A DNA stretch of 64,000 nucleotides, taken from positions 1,064,021 through 1,128,020 of the forward strand of contig NW_022098058.1 of the NCBI RefSeq assembly GCF_002288925.2, read 5' to 3'. Positions 45,850 to 59,339 of this stretch are shown here, piece after piece. The notes under the pieces are model-generated. The model saw only the letters and a list, made by a program, of their open reading frames with translations. It made no database searches and was not told the DNA's origin. Source of the stretch: Delphinapterus leucas (taxonomy: Eukaryota; Chordata; Mammalia; Artiodactyla; Monodontidae). The translations under genes and the position numbers were made by a program. Positions within the stretch are counted from its first letter, which is position 1; the number at the start of each line of letters is the position of its first letter.

Positions 45850-45906
45850 ACACAGGTAAAAAGTGGCAAAGCCACGATACCTGGCTTTGCCACTTTTTAC
45901 CTGTGT
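45850..45906. repeat. Perfect 25-bp inverted repeat with 7-nt loop
   Basis: Bases 45850-45874 are the exact reverse complement of 45882-45906, separated by CGATACC. The right arm is ordinary MIR sequence and continues as MIR. The left arm has no MIR context of its own. This fits a copy made by replication template switching. Confidence 0.95.
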
Positions 45907-46080
45907 GACCTTGAACAACTTAGTTCTCTTTTCTAAGCCTCCATTTCCTCATCTGTAAAATGGGAATGATAATAATAGTACGTACCTCATAGGGCTGTCA
46001 TAGGATTAAACAAGTTATTACACATGAAGTGCTTGTAACGGTGCCTGGCACACAATTAGCTTCATATGAGAGTTAGTTGT
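45882..46080 (+). mobile_element. MIR SINE fossil
   Basis: Consensus order from 'tggctttgccactttttacc' through 'catttcctcatctgtaaaat' to 'cggtgcctggcacacaatta'. Its first 25 bp are also the right arm of the hairpin. Confidence 0.88.
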
Positions 46081-46949
46081 TGTTGTTACCAGAGCTAATG
46101 ACTCCTAAGGGCCATGAGCAGCATGGAAATCATCCCTCCCTGTTAATCCCCGACCCATGCATGCACACTAGGACTCCTCTCTGTGAGCAGGTGGCTCAAG
46201 AAGACTGGGCCAGTGCCCCCATGAGATGCAGTGGCCTCTTGGTGGACCCAGCCCTCAGTGCCTGGGACAGCCTTCTGCAGACAGCAGGCCTCTGACAGCT
46301 AAGTCAGCTTTCCCCAGATGGCTACCTGACAAATGTCTTTACATGCTGTTCTGACATAGTTGATGCAAAATGACAGCCCGGCTAAATGGGTCAAATGAAC
46401 TCAGATCTGGACTCAGAGTCACCTTCTCAGTAAAATGGAGAGATCTCTGTACTTCTTTCTGCTGCGTCTTTGAATCTCACGCCAGCCATGTGCTAGCACC
46501 ACCTGGTGACCTGTGTGTCTGCCTAGCTACAGAGACAGAAGGGCTGGAGGGTTTTGCAAGCCCATGAGCTGAACCCCACGGTCTGCGTGCTCTCAGGTTT
46601 GACCCCAAGGGCTTCCTCTGATCCCACCCCTTGTAATGCTGAAGGAGCCGACCCGGGCTGAGGCTTGCTCATTTCCAGAGGCTCCAGCAGTCACTGGTGG
46701 TGGTCTGGAGTGGCGGGTGGAGGAGCGAGGAAAAGTGGAAAATGTAAGGGGGAGAAAAGAAGAAAAGATGAGTAAAGCTGAGCTGCAAGCTAAGAGAGAG
46801 CTCGTGTGTTTGCAGAGGTCACTATGTAATCGTGTGGGGTAGAAACAGTGATAATAGCTACCATTTATTAGGAAGTCTATTATTTGTTTTTTTCACACCT
46901 AAAATAGAACATGTGATTCTCCCTCTTACCACTCTCCCACACACCTCTC

Positions 46950-48115
46950 CCCAAACTTACTTCATTCCCTCATCTTCCCCATCTTAGGAAACAGAACCAC
47001 CATCTGCCCTGCTGAGGCCAAAGCCCTGCTCTCGGGCAATGCATATCTAATCCATCAGCAGCTCCTTCAAATTGGCCCCTGAATCTGACCAGCCTCACCA
47101 CCTCCACTGCCACCCCCCTGGTCCAGACCACCACTGTCCCTCTACCTGGCCTCCTTGCTTTCATTCTTGCTTGCATTTCTCCCCACAGCAGCCAGAGGGA
47201 TCTTTTAAAGTCATAAATTAGATCATGAAACTCTCTTGTTCAAATCCCTCTGAAGGCTTCCCATTGTGCTTAGAAAAAAACACAAATGTCTCCTCACAGC
47301 TTATGAGGCCTTCCATGCTCTGGGCCCTGGAGACCTCGGTGGCCTTCTCTCTGACTACTCTCTCCTTCCCTCAGTCTGCTCCAGCCTCACTAGACTTCCT
47401 GATGTTTCTCTGCCAACACTGCATTATGATACTTTTCAAACACAAAGTAAAGTTGAAAGAATTTTACAGTGAATATTCATATACCTACCACCTAAATGCT
47501 ACTATGAACATTTTACTATACTAACATAAGCATATATCTGTCCATCCCTCTATCTATCCATCCATTCATCTAATTTTTTAATGAATTTTAAAGTAAGTTG
47601 CAGACATCAGTACACTTTACCCCTAAAAACTACAGTATAAATATTCACAGAGCCTTCTTAATGCTTTTAAAACATGCCAAGTACTCCTGCCACAGGGCCT
47701 TTGCACTTGTTATTGCCTCTCCTTGGGACATTTTCTTCCCAGACATTTGCATCATTCACATTTCACAAATATTTACTGACCACCGTGTGCCATTTTCTCA
47801 TTTCTTTCAGATCTGTACCCAAATGCCAATGCTTCAGCAAGACCTTTCCTGGCCACCCTTCACTAACTACAAAAGCACCAACTTCAGATCACCCTTGCTT
47901 TATTCTTCTTCATAGATCAGATCAAAACCTGAACTTTTGTGTGTGTGCACAAATGTGTAGTTTCAAAATTTGTTTACTGCTGATCTTTCCTGCTAAAATG
48001 TGAGCTCCATTAGACAGGGATTTTATTTTATTTCCTGCTATTTTCCCACTTTTACAACAGTCCCTGGGATGAGTAGGCACTCAATACATACTTGTTACTT
48101 GCATGAACAAATTAA
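46950..48115 (+). mobile_element. L2 LINE, long fragment with an insertion
   Basis: L2 3'-half landmarks occur in order: 'agcagccagagggatctttt', 'aaggcttcccattgtgctta', 'cacagggcctttgcacttgt', 'gagctccattagacagggat' and 'gatgagtaggcactcaatac'. A segment at about 47410-47650 is not L2; it looks like another old repeat I cannot name. Small frames on the plus strand (47598-48003) are remnants, not genes. Confidence 0.75.
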
Positions 48116-48117
48116 GC

Positions 48118-48300
48118 TTTTACCATGTGCCAAGGGTTCTACTTATGTTATCGCATGTAAGTGATATCCTCACAACAGTATCCGCACACCATCCTCATTT
48201 TACAGGTGAGGAAACTGAGGTTGAGGTGAAATGATCTGTCACGCAAGGGGCGAGTCATATAAGTAGAGAGTGATGAGCTGAGATCTAAGCCCAGGTCCCA
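48118..48300 (-). mobile_element. MIR SINE fossil
   Basis: 'ttttaccatgtgccaagggt' and 'acaggtgaggaaactgaggt' are reverse MIR landmarks, directly after the L2 end. Confidence 0.75.
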
Positions 48301-48309
48301 GGTATCATT

Positions 48310-50190
48310 AATAGAGCCTTCTTGATGTTTTTAAAACACAATATGCTTATTCCTGCTACCGGGCCTTTACACGGACACAGTGCAAATATAAATATACATA
48401 TATACCATACTGTATGACTGGTATTCAATTTGACTCCTGCTTATGGAGAGGCTGGTTAGGCCAGGTAGGTGCCCCACGGGCCCTACAGGGAGTGAAGAAA
48501 TAAAGAGGCCATTCCTGAGCTAAAGAAGAGGTTGAAGGCTGTCCCCGTAGAGGCCCGGCTGGAGTCACACTTTAGAAAAGTCACTCCAGGAGCAGAGCAG
48601 TTGCAGAATTGGAAAAGGACTGGAGGGGAGAGGCTGGAGGCAGGAGCAGTTCAGCGGTGGTTAGAATAGCCCAGGGCCTGACATGGAGAAGAAAAGACAG
48701 ACTGGAGCTTTGGTTTCATTTCAGAATCTGAAGGCTGGAGATTTTGCAAATCCCATACTCGTTATCCTTCTCTACTTATCACCCAAGAGGAAGCGCAAAT
48801 GCCCCTCTCTAATGATGCCACAACAGAGGACCCTTTTAGGTCATGGGAGAGCAGACGGCTCTGTCCCTCTCAAACCACCTCACTGCCCCCTGTCCACCCC
48901 GCCCTCTCCCCACACACACACTGTCTCTCCTCTTTTAAGAGAGAATCCTAATCTCATTAGGACCATTTATCAGAGGCCACGGTCACCGTGTTAAAGGGTA
49001 GGAACGTGGCTGTGCCCTCTCTTCCCTCTCATCTTCCCTGCAACCAAAGTAATGAAATCACCTGGGGCCTGTCCACAGGGTCCTTCTTTTCTTCTCTGTT
49101 CACTCATGACCTTGGGTTCTTTCATTGCCTCTGGCTACAGCACCAACTAGTATTAAGACTTTGATCTTATTTAAGAGGATAGGAGAGTGATCAACCTGGC
49201 AGGACACTGTGGGGAGATCTGCTGATCTACCCTTCAGTGAAACTTGTGAAAAATGCAAAAACAAGCAAACAAACAACGACTGAAAGCCTCTGGAAATGGT
49301 CCTACAGGCAAACAACAAATGAAGAAACATCTATTCAAGAAAATCTATGAAAATTCGGTAAGAAAAGTGAGAGTCTGTGCAATTTGGACCAAGACTACTC
49401 CCTCCCTCCACCAGCACCCCCAAGCTCAGGGAGGCAGACTCCACTTCAGACTCCTGTAGCCCGAATATAGGGCCTCCTCTCCCACCAAGCTTCCAGCAGG
49501 GGGGCTTTCTTCCCAGGAGAAGCAGGACATCAGTGTTTCTACTCCTGACCCCAGCTACCTGTTGCTGAGGCTAAGTCCCAAGTGAGTACGGTAGAGAGGT
49601 GAGGGCTCCCTATTCCACCCAACCTTCACTTACACAATAGAAGTTCTGCCTTGGGCACAGCACCAGTGGGAATATTCGGGCCCTGCTCACCCTTACCCCA
49701 CCTCATGAGGTGATGCTTCCTTGTGAGAAGAGGCAAGCTGAGAGGGCCTCAGGATGCTGCCTTCCTCTCCACAAAGCCCTCAGCTCCTAGAATGCGGAGG
49801 TCACTCAGAAGCTTGCCATTGTCCTCACCCCCAGCTCCAGACCTCTACCTCAGAGATTCTGCCTGGGGGAAGAAGTAGGCTGCAAAACAGCTGCTACTCT
49901 CTTCCCAAAGGAATTGACTTCACTTTGCAACAGAGCTTGGAGAAGTTTAGGCCTAAGGGTGCTCTCGAGAACGGTGGAGATTGTGGTGAGAGGCAACTGG
50001 GGGCAGGTTCACAGATTTAATGTAGATACAGCCCAGATTGTAGGTCAACTATTTTGGAAGAGATAACCAGAGAATAAGACAGCTGAGAGGAGCCCTCCTA
50101 GGGTCAAAACAAATACCAAACAATGACCTCAGAAACTATTCCTTCAAAGGAGACAGAGTTTGATTGGATTGGTTTGTAGAAAAATTTATG
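48310..50190. other. SRGAP3 large intron, mostly unique
   Basis: Apart from a phrase near 48316-48375 that resembles 47650-47705, I recognise no repeat or exon here. Segments are C/T-rich (48860-48930) and one is A/C-rich with AACAAACAAAC (49258-49275). Confidence 0.45.
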
Positions 50191-50194
50191 ACTG

Positions 50195-50810
50195 AGGACA
50201 CTGTTAATATTTACAATAGCCAGGACATGGAAGCAACCTAAGTGTCCATCGACAGATGAATGGATAAAGAAGATGTGGCACATATATACAATGGAATATC
50301 ACTCAACCATAAAAAGAAATGAAATTGAGGTATTTGTAGTGAGATGGATGACATAGAGTCTGTCATATAGACTAAAGTAAGTCAGAAAGAGAAAAACAAA
50401 TACCATATGCTAACACATATATATGGAATCTAAAAAAAAAAAAAATGGTCATGAAGAACCTAGGGGCAAGACAGGAATAAAGACGCAGACCTACTAGAAA
50501 ATGGACTTGAGGACACGGGGAGGGGGAAGGGTAAGCTGGGACAAAGTGAGAGAGTGGCATGAACATATATACACTACCAAATGTAAAATAGATAGCTAGT
50601 GGGAAGCAGCCACATAGCACAGGGAGATTACCTTGGTGCTTTGTGGCCACCTAGAGGGGTGGGATAGGGAGGGTGGGAGTGAGGGAGACACAAGAGGGAG
50701 GAGATATGGGGATATACGTATGCATATAGCTTATTCACTTTGTTATACAGCAGAAACTAACACACCACTGTAAAGCAGTTATACTCCAATAAAGATGTTT
50801 AAAAATAATA
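50195..50810 (+). mobile_element. 5'-truncated young L1
   Basis: Starts mid-ORF2 C-terminus ('acaatagccaggacatggaa') and runs to the 3' end 'ccaataaagatgtttaaaa'. It closely resembles the corresponding part of the L1 at 2417-8778 (about 8055-8750), so it belongs to a related, fairly recent subfamily. I could not fix the target duplication. Confidence 0.85.
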
Positions 50811-51386
50811 GAGCAAAACATGCAGCAATTAGTGGAGTTTAACAGCTGGATGTAGTCAGCAAAGAGAACCCTACCGAAACCACTGTCATCCCAGGTGATT
50901 GTGGGCATATGCAAAGCTGTTCCTCTCTGGGAAGTAACATCAGGCTTAACACTGTATGTATGGGGGAAGGGAGGAAGGGGAACACAGATGTCACTGTAAC
51001 AGTCCAGTCAGTTGTTAAACAAACACAGAAGCAAATAACAAATAAGCCTCACAGGGTAGGGACCAGTACCCAGAGTTGTTATAATATTTTATCTAAAATG
51101 TCCAGTTTCCAACCAAAAATAATTAGAAGACATGCAAAAAAACCAAAAAGTATGAAAAGAAAAAGTATGATGCAAAAACTGGAGGGAAATAAAAAGCAGA
51201 CAACAGAAAATGCCTGTGAGAATGACCAGATGTCAAATTTAACAAATTTCAAAGTAGCTGTTACAAATATGTTCACAGCTAAAGGAAACCGTGATTAAAG
51301 AAGTAAAGTATGAGGACAATGTCGAATCAAATAGAGAATATCAATAAAGAGATACAAATTATAAATTAAAAAATTCTGGAATTAGG

Positions 51387-51595
51387 GCTTTCCTGGTGGC
51401 GCAGTGGTTGCGAGTACACCTGCCGATGCAGGGGACACGGGTTCGTTCCCCAGTCCGGGAAGATCCCACATGCTGCGGAGTGGCTGGGCCCGTGAGCCAT
51501 GGCCGCTGAGCCTGCGCGTCCAGAGCCTGCGCTCCGCAACGGGAGAGGCCACAGCAGGGAGAGGCCCGCGTACCGCAATAAAAAAAAAAAAAATA
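51387..51595 (+). mobile_element. CHR-type SINE, short form
   Basis: Head 'gggctttcctggtggcgcag', B box 'gggttcgttcc', body 'gagccatggccgctgagcct', and an A-rich tail with 13 A residues ending near 51593. No clear target duplication was found. Confidence 0.92.
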
Positions 51596-54500
51596 CAGCA
51601 ACTGAAATTAAACATTTACTAGAGGGGCTCAATAGTAGATTTGAAATGGCTACAGAATTAGCAAACTTGAAGACAGATTGATAGAAATGATGATGAAAGC
51701 TGAAGAACCAAGAGACAAAAGAAGGAAGAAAAGTGAACAAAGCCATAGAGAAATGTGGGATACCATTAAGTGTGTCAACATACGTGTAACAGGAGTAGTA
51801 GAAGGAGAAAAGAGAAAAATGAACAGAAAAAATATCTGAAGAAATAATGGCTGAAAACTTCCCAAATTTATTGAAGAAACAATAACCTACACATCTAGGA
51901 AGCTGAACAAATGCCAAGTAGGACAAATACAAGAAGATCTACATATAGACACATCACAGTAATAACGCTGAAAGTCAGAGACATGGAGACAATTTTGAAA
52001 GCATTAAGAGAAAAATAACTTATCACTTACAGGGAACCCAAATAAGATTAACATCTGACTTTTCAGTAGAAACAATGGAGGTCAGAAGGCAGTGGAATGC
52101 CACATTCAGAGTGCTCCAAAAAATAACTGTCAACCAAGAATCTTAAATCTAGAAAAGCTGTCTTTCAAAAGTGAGGCAAAATAAGGATATCTTCAGATTA
52201 AAAAAAAAACAAAATGTGTTATCTAGCAAATTTACCTTATAAGAAACACTAAAGGAAGTTTTTTCAGGTTGAAAGCAAGTAACCCTTATAGTAATTTGAA
52301 TCCACAGAAAAAACAGGGAGCACTAATAAAGATAATTATGTAATCACAAAAGAGTATAAATGCATATTTTTTCTCTTTTCTTCTCTTAAGTTATTTTAAA
52401 AGCAAGTTTAAAAAATATGTGTATAATATATGTATATAATGTATTGCTGGGCCTATAACACACAGAACTGTAATATATATATATAATATGTTTGCAATTA
52501 GAGAACAAAGGAGGTGAGAGAAAAGCTGTACTGGGCTAAGGAAATGGCTACAGATGGTAAAAAAAATAATTATAACAATGTGCTGCTGCATTTATATAAT
52601 TAACAGATGTAATATGTATACCAATAATACCACAAAAATACAGAAAGGGGAATACAACTATATATGAGTAATATTTTCACATATTACTGGAATTAAGCTA
52701 GTATAAATCTGAAGTTCATTCTCAGAGTTAGGATATATATGGTAGACCCTAGAGCAACCAGTAAAAAATAACTCAAAAATATAGTTAAACACAGTTTAAA
52801 AATCATTTAAAAATTAAAATAATACATTAGAAAATACTTAATGCAAAAGAAAGTAGTAAAGAACAAATAAAGGAACAAAAAACCATGACACATAGAAAAC
52901 AAAAAAGGAAAATGTCAGGTAAAAATCCAACTATGTCAATAATAACATTAAATGTGAATGGATTAAACAATCCATTTAAAATACAGAGACTTTCAGACTA
53001 GATAAAATAAGAGGATCCAACTAAATGATGTCTATAGGAGACATCTTTAGATTCAAAGACACAATTAGAGCGAAAGTAAAACGATGGGGAAACTATATTA
53101 TGCAAACTACAGCCACAGGAAATCTAGAGTGGCTATCCTAATATCAGACTACACAGACTTTAACACAAAAAAATTACTAGAAATAAAGAGGTACATTTTA
53201 TAATGACAAAAGGTTCAATCCATTAGGGAGATATAACAATGATAAATATAATGCATCTAATAATAGAGCAGCAAAATACATGAAGCAAATAATGTCAGAA
53301 ATGAAGGGAAAAACAGATAATTCAAAAAAATAATAATTGGAGACCTCAACAGCCTACTTCCAATAAGGAACAGAACAACTAGACACAAGATCAACAAAGA
53401 AACAGAAAATTTAACATTATAAACCAAGTACACCTAACATACATCTATAGAATGCACCACCCAACAACAAGAGGATACACATTCTTCTCAAGTGCACATG
53501 GAACATTCTCTAGGATATGCCATATTCTGGGCCATAAAGCAAACTTCAGGTAATTTAAAAGACTATAAATAATACAAAGTATTTTCTCCAATCACAATAG
53601 AATGAAACTACTGATTTCTCAATAGTAGGAAACTCAAAATTATGAAGAATTGAACAACGTCCTCCTAAATAACCAATGGTCAAAGAAAAGATCAAAAGGG
53701 ACATCAGAAAATACTTTGAGATGAATGAAAATGAAGACACAACATACCAAAATGTATGAGATGCAGCTAAAGCAGTGCTTAGAAATTTATAGCTGTAAAC
53801 GCCTGTATTAAGAAAAAGTAGAGCTCAAGTCAATAGCTTAAACTTCCACTGTAAGTCACTGGAAAAAGGAAGAGCAAAATATACTTAAAGCAAGGAAGGA
53901 AATAATAAAGATCAGAGTAGAAATTAATGAAATAGAGAATAGATAAATTATAGAGAAGGTCAATTAAACCAAAGCCTGGTTCTTTAAAAACATCAAACAG
54001 ATTGACAAACCTTTAGCTACAATGACCAAGAAAAAAAGAGAAGACTCAAATCACTAGAATCAGAAATGAAAAAGGGACATTATGGCCAACCTTACAGAAA
54101 GAAAAAAGGATTATAAAGCAATATTGAGAACATCTGTATGCCGGTAAACTGAATAAGTTAGATGAAATGAACAAATTTCTACAAAGACACAAACTACTGA
54201 AACTAACTTAAGAAAAAATAGGAAATCTGTAGAGACCTATAACAAATAAAGAGATTGAAACAGTTTTAAAAAAAAAAGACCAAACTACCCACCCGCAAAG
54301 AAATGCCTAGGCCCAGACAGTTTTGCTGCTAAATTAGACCAAACATTTAAAGAATTAATAACTATTCTTCACAAACTCTTTCAAAAACTAGAAGAGGAGG
54401 AAATGCTTCCCAACTCATTTTATGAGGTCAGTATTAACCTTATACCCAAATCAGACAAAGATGTCACAAGAAAACTATAGACCAATATCTCATGAATATG

Positions 54501-56013
54501 TGTGCAAAAATCTTGAACAAAATACTAGAAAAGTGAATCCAGTAACATATAAAAAGAACTTTGTGCCACACCCAAGTGGAATTTATCCAAGGAATGAAAA
54601 ATTGGTTTAACATTGCCCCCACCAATTAATGTAATATATCAATCAATAGAATAAAAAACCAAAAAAATCACATCATCATCTCAGTAGATGAAGAAAAAGC
54701 ATTTGGCAAAAGCCAACATGATAAAAACACTCAGCAAACCAGGAAGAGAAGGGATCTTCTTCAACCTGATAAATGGCATCTATGACAAACCTACAACTAA
54801 CATCATACTTAACAGTGAAATACTGGATGCTTTCCCCCTCAGGTCAGGTGCAAGGCAAGGATGTCCATTCTCATCACCTGTAATCAACATTGTACTGGTG
54901 GTTCTAGCCAGGGCAATTGGGCAAAGAAAAGAAATAAAAAGCACCCAGATTGGAAAAGAAGAAGTAAAACTATGTCTATTCACAGATGCTATGATTTTGT
55001 ATATAGAAAATCATAAGGAACTCACTAAAAACTATTTGAATGAATGAACAAGTTCAGCAAGGTCGCAGGTTACAAGAACAATTATTAAGATCAATTGTAT
55101 TTCTATACACTTGTAATGAACAATTCAACATGAAATTAGGTACACAATTCCATCTACATTAGCATCAAAAAGAATAAAATACTAAGGAATAAATTTAACA
55201 AAAGAAGTGCAAAACTCATATTCTGAAAACTACAGATTATTGTTGAAAGAAATTAAATAAGATATAAAAAATTTGAAAACATCCTACGTTCATGGACCAG
55301 AGACATAGTACTTAAGATGACAATACTCCCAAATTGATGTACAAATCCAACGCAGTCACCATCAGAACCCCAGCTGACTTCATTGTAGAAACTGATAAGC
55401 TGATTCTAAAATTCATATGGAATTGCAAAGCACCCAGTATAGCCAAAAAAATCTTGAAAAAGAAGAACAAACACACTACAAAGCAACAGTAATCAAGACA
55501 ATATTGTACTGGCACAAGGATACGCATATGGATCAGTGGAATAGAATTGAGAGTCCAGAAATAAACCTATACATCTATGGCCAGATGATTTTTTACAAGG
55601 GGGCCAAGGTCATTCAGTGGGGTAAAGAATAATATTTTCAATTTATGATGCTGGGACTGCATAGCCATACAGAAAGGAATGATCACACCATATACAAAAA
55701 TTAACTCAAAATGAATCTAAATGGATTACCTAAACACAAAACCTAAAACTCTTAGATGAAAACAAAGGGTAAGCCTTCATAAACTTGAATATGGCAAAGG
55801 ATTCTTAGATATAACACCAAAAACATGACCAACAAAAGAAAAAGTTGATGAATTGGATTTTATCGAAGTTAAAAACTTTTGCACTTCAAAGGACATCATC
55901 AAGAAAGCAAAAAGACAACCCACAGAATATGTGTGCAAATCATATATCTGATAAGGGACTTATATCTAGAATATAGAAAGAGCTCTTGCAACTCAATAAT
56001 AAAAACACAAATA

Positions 56014-56230
56014 GGGCTTCCCTGGTGGCTCAGTGGTTGAAAGTCCGCCTGCCGATGCGGGGGACGCGCGTTCGTGCCCCGGTCCGGGAGGATCCCACAT
56101 GCCACGGAGAGGCTGGGCCCGTGAGCCATGGCTGCTGAGCCTGTGCATCCGGAGCCTGTGCTCCGCGATGCGAGAGGCCACAACAGTGAGAGGCCCGCGT
56201 ACCACAAAAAAAAAACAAAAACAAAAAACC
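56014..56230 (+). mobile_element. CHR-type SINE, short form
   Basis: Head 'gggcttccctggtggctcag', B box 'gcgttcgtgcc', and an A-rich tail to 56230. It is flanked by CACAAATA at 56006-56013 and 56231-56238. Inserted in the old L1. Confidence 0.93.
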
Positions 56231-57379
56231 CACAAATAACCAAAGTTTTAACTGGGCAAAGGATCTGAAGAGACATTTCTCCAGCAAAGTTATACAAATG
56301 ACCAATAAGCACAGGAAAAGATGCTCAGCATCATTAGTCATGAGAAAAATGCAAATCAAGGCCTCAAGGAGATACCACAGCACACCCACTAAGACGGTTA
56401 TAATCAAAAAGTCAGATAATAAGTATTGACAAGGATGTGGAGAAATTGGAACCCCCATACACTGCTAGTAGTAATATAAAATGGTACGGGCACCTTGGAA
56501 AGCACTCTGGCAGTTCCTTAAATGATTAAACATAGAGCTACTGTATGACCCAGCAATTCCACTCCTAGGTATGTAACCAAGAGAAATGAAAACATATGGC
56601 TGCATAAAAGTTGTATACAAATGTTTACAGCAGCAATATTCATAAAAGCCAAAAAGTGGAAACAATCCAAATGTCTATCGACTGACAAATGGATGAACAA
56701 AACACGGTCTGTCCACACAATGGGATAGTATCCAGCCATAGAAAGGAATGAATTCCAGATTCATGCTACAACAGGAATGAACCTTGAAAACATCATGCTA
56801 ACTGAAAGAAGCCATATACAAAGGCCACGTACGGCATGATTTCATTATATGAAATGTCTGGAATAGATAAACACATAGAGACAGAAAGTAGATTAGTGGT
56901 TGCTTAGGGTTGGGGAGAAATGTGGGAGGGAAAGGAGAGTAAGGGATGAGAGCTAAGGCCATGGGGGTCCTTTCTATGGTGATGAAAATGTTCAAAAATA
57001 ACATTTTTTTGAAAAAAAAGTTCAAAAATTGACTGTGGTGATGATTGCACGTATCTGTGAATATATTAAACACCACTGAATTGTACACTTTAAATGGGTG
57101 AACTGTATGGTATGTGAATTATATCTCATTAAAATGGTTAAAATAAAAGAGGCAGTGAGATTCCTACCCAGGTTTCAGGCCTAAGCACGTGGTGCTGGCC
57201 AGTTTACCATCCCTACACTAGCGGTGAGGAAATAATGACGTGACCACTGTTCTTGTTTTTCCATTGTCTTTATTTCTTACGGGGTAGAGTGGCAATCATT
57301 CAGGCAGAATTGGGCTTTCACGTGTAAACTGACTGAAATACCATTTTAATACCCTCAAAACCTTGCCTAATACATACAA

Positions 57380-57700
57380 TATGGATGAATCTCTAAACAT
57401 TATGCCGAGTGAAAGAAGACAGATCAGAAAGACTCTCTTCACAATTCTATTTATATGAAGTTCTAGAACAGGCAACACTAATCTCTGGTGGAAAAAAATC
57501 ACATCAGTGGCTGCTTCTTGGGCTTTGGGGGCAGGGACTGAGTGGGAAAGGGCATGAAGGAACATTCTGGGGTATTGGAAATGTTCTGTATCTTGAGAGG
57601 GGTTTGAGTTATACAAATTTTTTGCATTTATAAAAACTCATGGATGAAACACTTAAAATTTATGCATTTCAGTGTTGCAATTTTACTTTAAAAAAAGAAC
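57380..57700 (+). mobile_element. Old L1 3' UTR fragment
   Basis: Phrases such as 'gccgagtgaaagaagacaga', 'gttctagaacaggcaacact' and 'gggcagggactgagtgggaa' match the 3' end of old L1M elements. Family not fixed. Confidence 0.6.
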
Positions 57701-57806
57701 CATGAACAATACTGGCCCTTTTTAATGATTTGCTTGCTGAAGTGTCTGGGGGAGACATTCAGTGATGACTGAAACTTACTTTGAAATGTGTTAAAAATAA
57801 GATGGA

Positions 57807-58109
57807 GGGACTTCCCTGGTGGCGCAGTGGTTAGGAATCCGTCTGCCAATGCAGGGGACACGGGTTCGAGCCCTAGTTCAGGAGAATCCCACATGCTGCG
57901 GAGCAACTAAGCCCGTGTGCCACAACTACTGAGTCTGCGCTCTAGACCCCGTGCACCACAACAAGAGAAGCCACTGCAATGAGAAGCCCGCACACCGCAA
58001 CGAACAGTAACCCCCACTCGCCGCAACTAGAGAAAGCCTGTGCGTAGCAACGAAGACCCAATGCAGCCAAAAATAGATAGATAAATAAATAAATTAATTA
58101 ATTAAAAAC
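57807..58109 (+). mobile_element. CHR-type SINE, long form
   Basis: Head 'gggacttccctggtggcgca', B box 'gggttcgagcc', a long body with 'ccacaactactgag', and a GATA/AATA-rich tail at 58071-58109. It is flanked by a perfect 13-bp repeat AAAATAAGATGGA (57794-57806 and 58110-58122). Confidence 0.95.
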
Positions 58110-59139
58110 AAAATAAGATGGATTGACGGATGGGTAGACAGATACATGTAAAAGCAAATAAAGCAAAATGTTATCAATTGTAGAAACTAAGTGGTAGTTA
58201 TATGGGTGTTCACTGTATAATTATCTTCAACTTTTCAGTGTGTTTGAAATTTTTTTATTAAAGAAGATACTGGGAACCAATATTTTAGAAACAAGTAAAA
58301 ATCTTACCCTGATTTCTAGTCAATGCCTGGAACAATCTGATGAAAACTGTGGACCTCTTCTCAGAGGCACACGTTCCTACAGAAATAAAATTTTGCCTGT
58401 AATGGGCCTCCTAAAGCCCATTTATGGATACCTGATGTGTGCAAAGAGTTAACAGTTTAATGGTTTTCTAGATGTAGATGATGTGCAAGGAGTCAAGGGC
58501 AATTTGGCGAATTTGGGGAAAATATCAATGAAAGGATGATGGTGCACATGTTAACTATATGAGCACGTTTCTGTTACAGTTTCAGTGGTTTCTTTGTCTG
58601 GCAGTCTGCTTCCTCATTTAGCATTGTATTAATAAAGTTGCTACTGACTGGCTGCCTTAATGTTTTCATTGTTTATTTCCGACAATCAAGGGTTCTTAGC
58701 CTAACCATCGTTTCTTCCTAAGTCTTGGAGACAGGAAGGGCAAGCACAAATGGATTTTCCACACTCACACCCATGATGTGTTATAGACTCAAGACAGGGC
58801 AGCGGGCGTCAGTTAGGTGCAGAATCTGCTGAGACAGCAAAGGCAGGAGACTCTCAAACAACTGACTTGGTCCTCCAATTCGGTCACTCATTGGGTGAGC
58901 CATCGAATACAAGGACGTGGAGTTGTAGTGTTATGGCCTATTTGACCTTTGAAGGGCTGGGCTCCATTCATACAGGGTACTTTCAAGAGAGATGAAGATA
59001 CCAATGGATCTCCTACATGAAATGTCTTAGAGGGAAGTAGGTAAGAAATCAGGCAGTTAGGCTGCCAATAAATAGTCACATCAATAAAATTCTTTGGACT
59101 CGGTTTCTTTATCAGGATCAGGAAAGATTTACACTGGAT

Positions 59140-59330
59140 ACACAGTCAATTAATGTTTCGTAGCCACCTAGTGGTCCCAAGCACTGTGCTAAGCTCTTTC
59201 ATGTATGTCACCTCAGTTTAACCTAGACCACAATTCTCTTGCTGCTGCCATTCCCATTTTACAGATAAGGAGACCAAGGCCAGAGGTTATGTGGCTTATC
59301 AAAGATCACATGGCCATAAAGGTCTTGAGT
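59140..59330 (-). mobile_element. MIR SINE fossil
   Basis: 'aagcactgtgctaagctctt' and 'cccattttacagataaggag' followed by 'agatcacatggcc' are reverse MIR. Confidence 0.75.
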
Positions 59331-59339
59331 CCAGTGCCC

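Larger units (their letters stand above)
51050..57135 (+). mobile_element. Old L1, near full length, with two SINE insertions
   Basis: The ORF1-proximal region is at about 51050-52290, the ORF2 endonuclease at about 52930-53640, the reverse transcriptase at about 53900-55050 (with a [14 protein letters not shown] motif where FADD is expected, the catalytic motif being degraded), the C-terminus to about 56790, and the 3' UTR to 57135. All frames are broken into pieces under 125 codons. CHR SINEs sit at 51387-51595 and 56014-56230. It fills a third of the large SRGAP3 intron and is antisense to the gene. Confidence 0.82.

Noticed and set aside
47598..48003. Plus-strand frames of 105-109 codons
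   Set aside because: They lie in an L2 LINE fragment and an unnamed repeat, and do not match the L2 protein in one frame.
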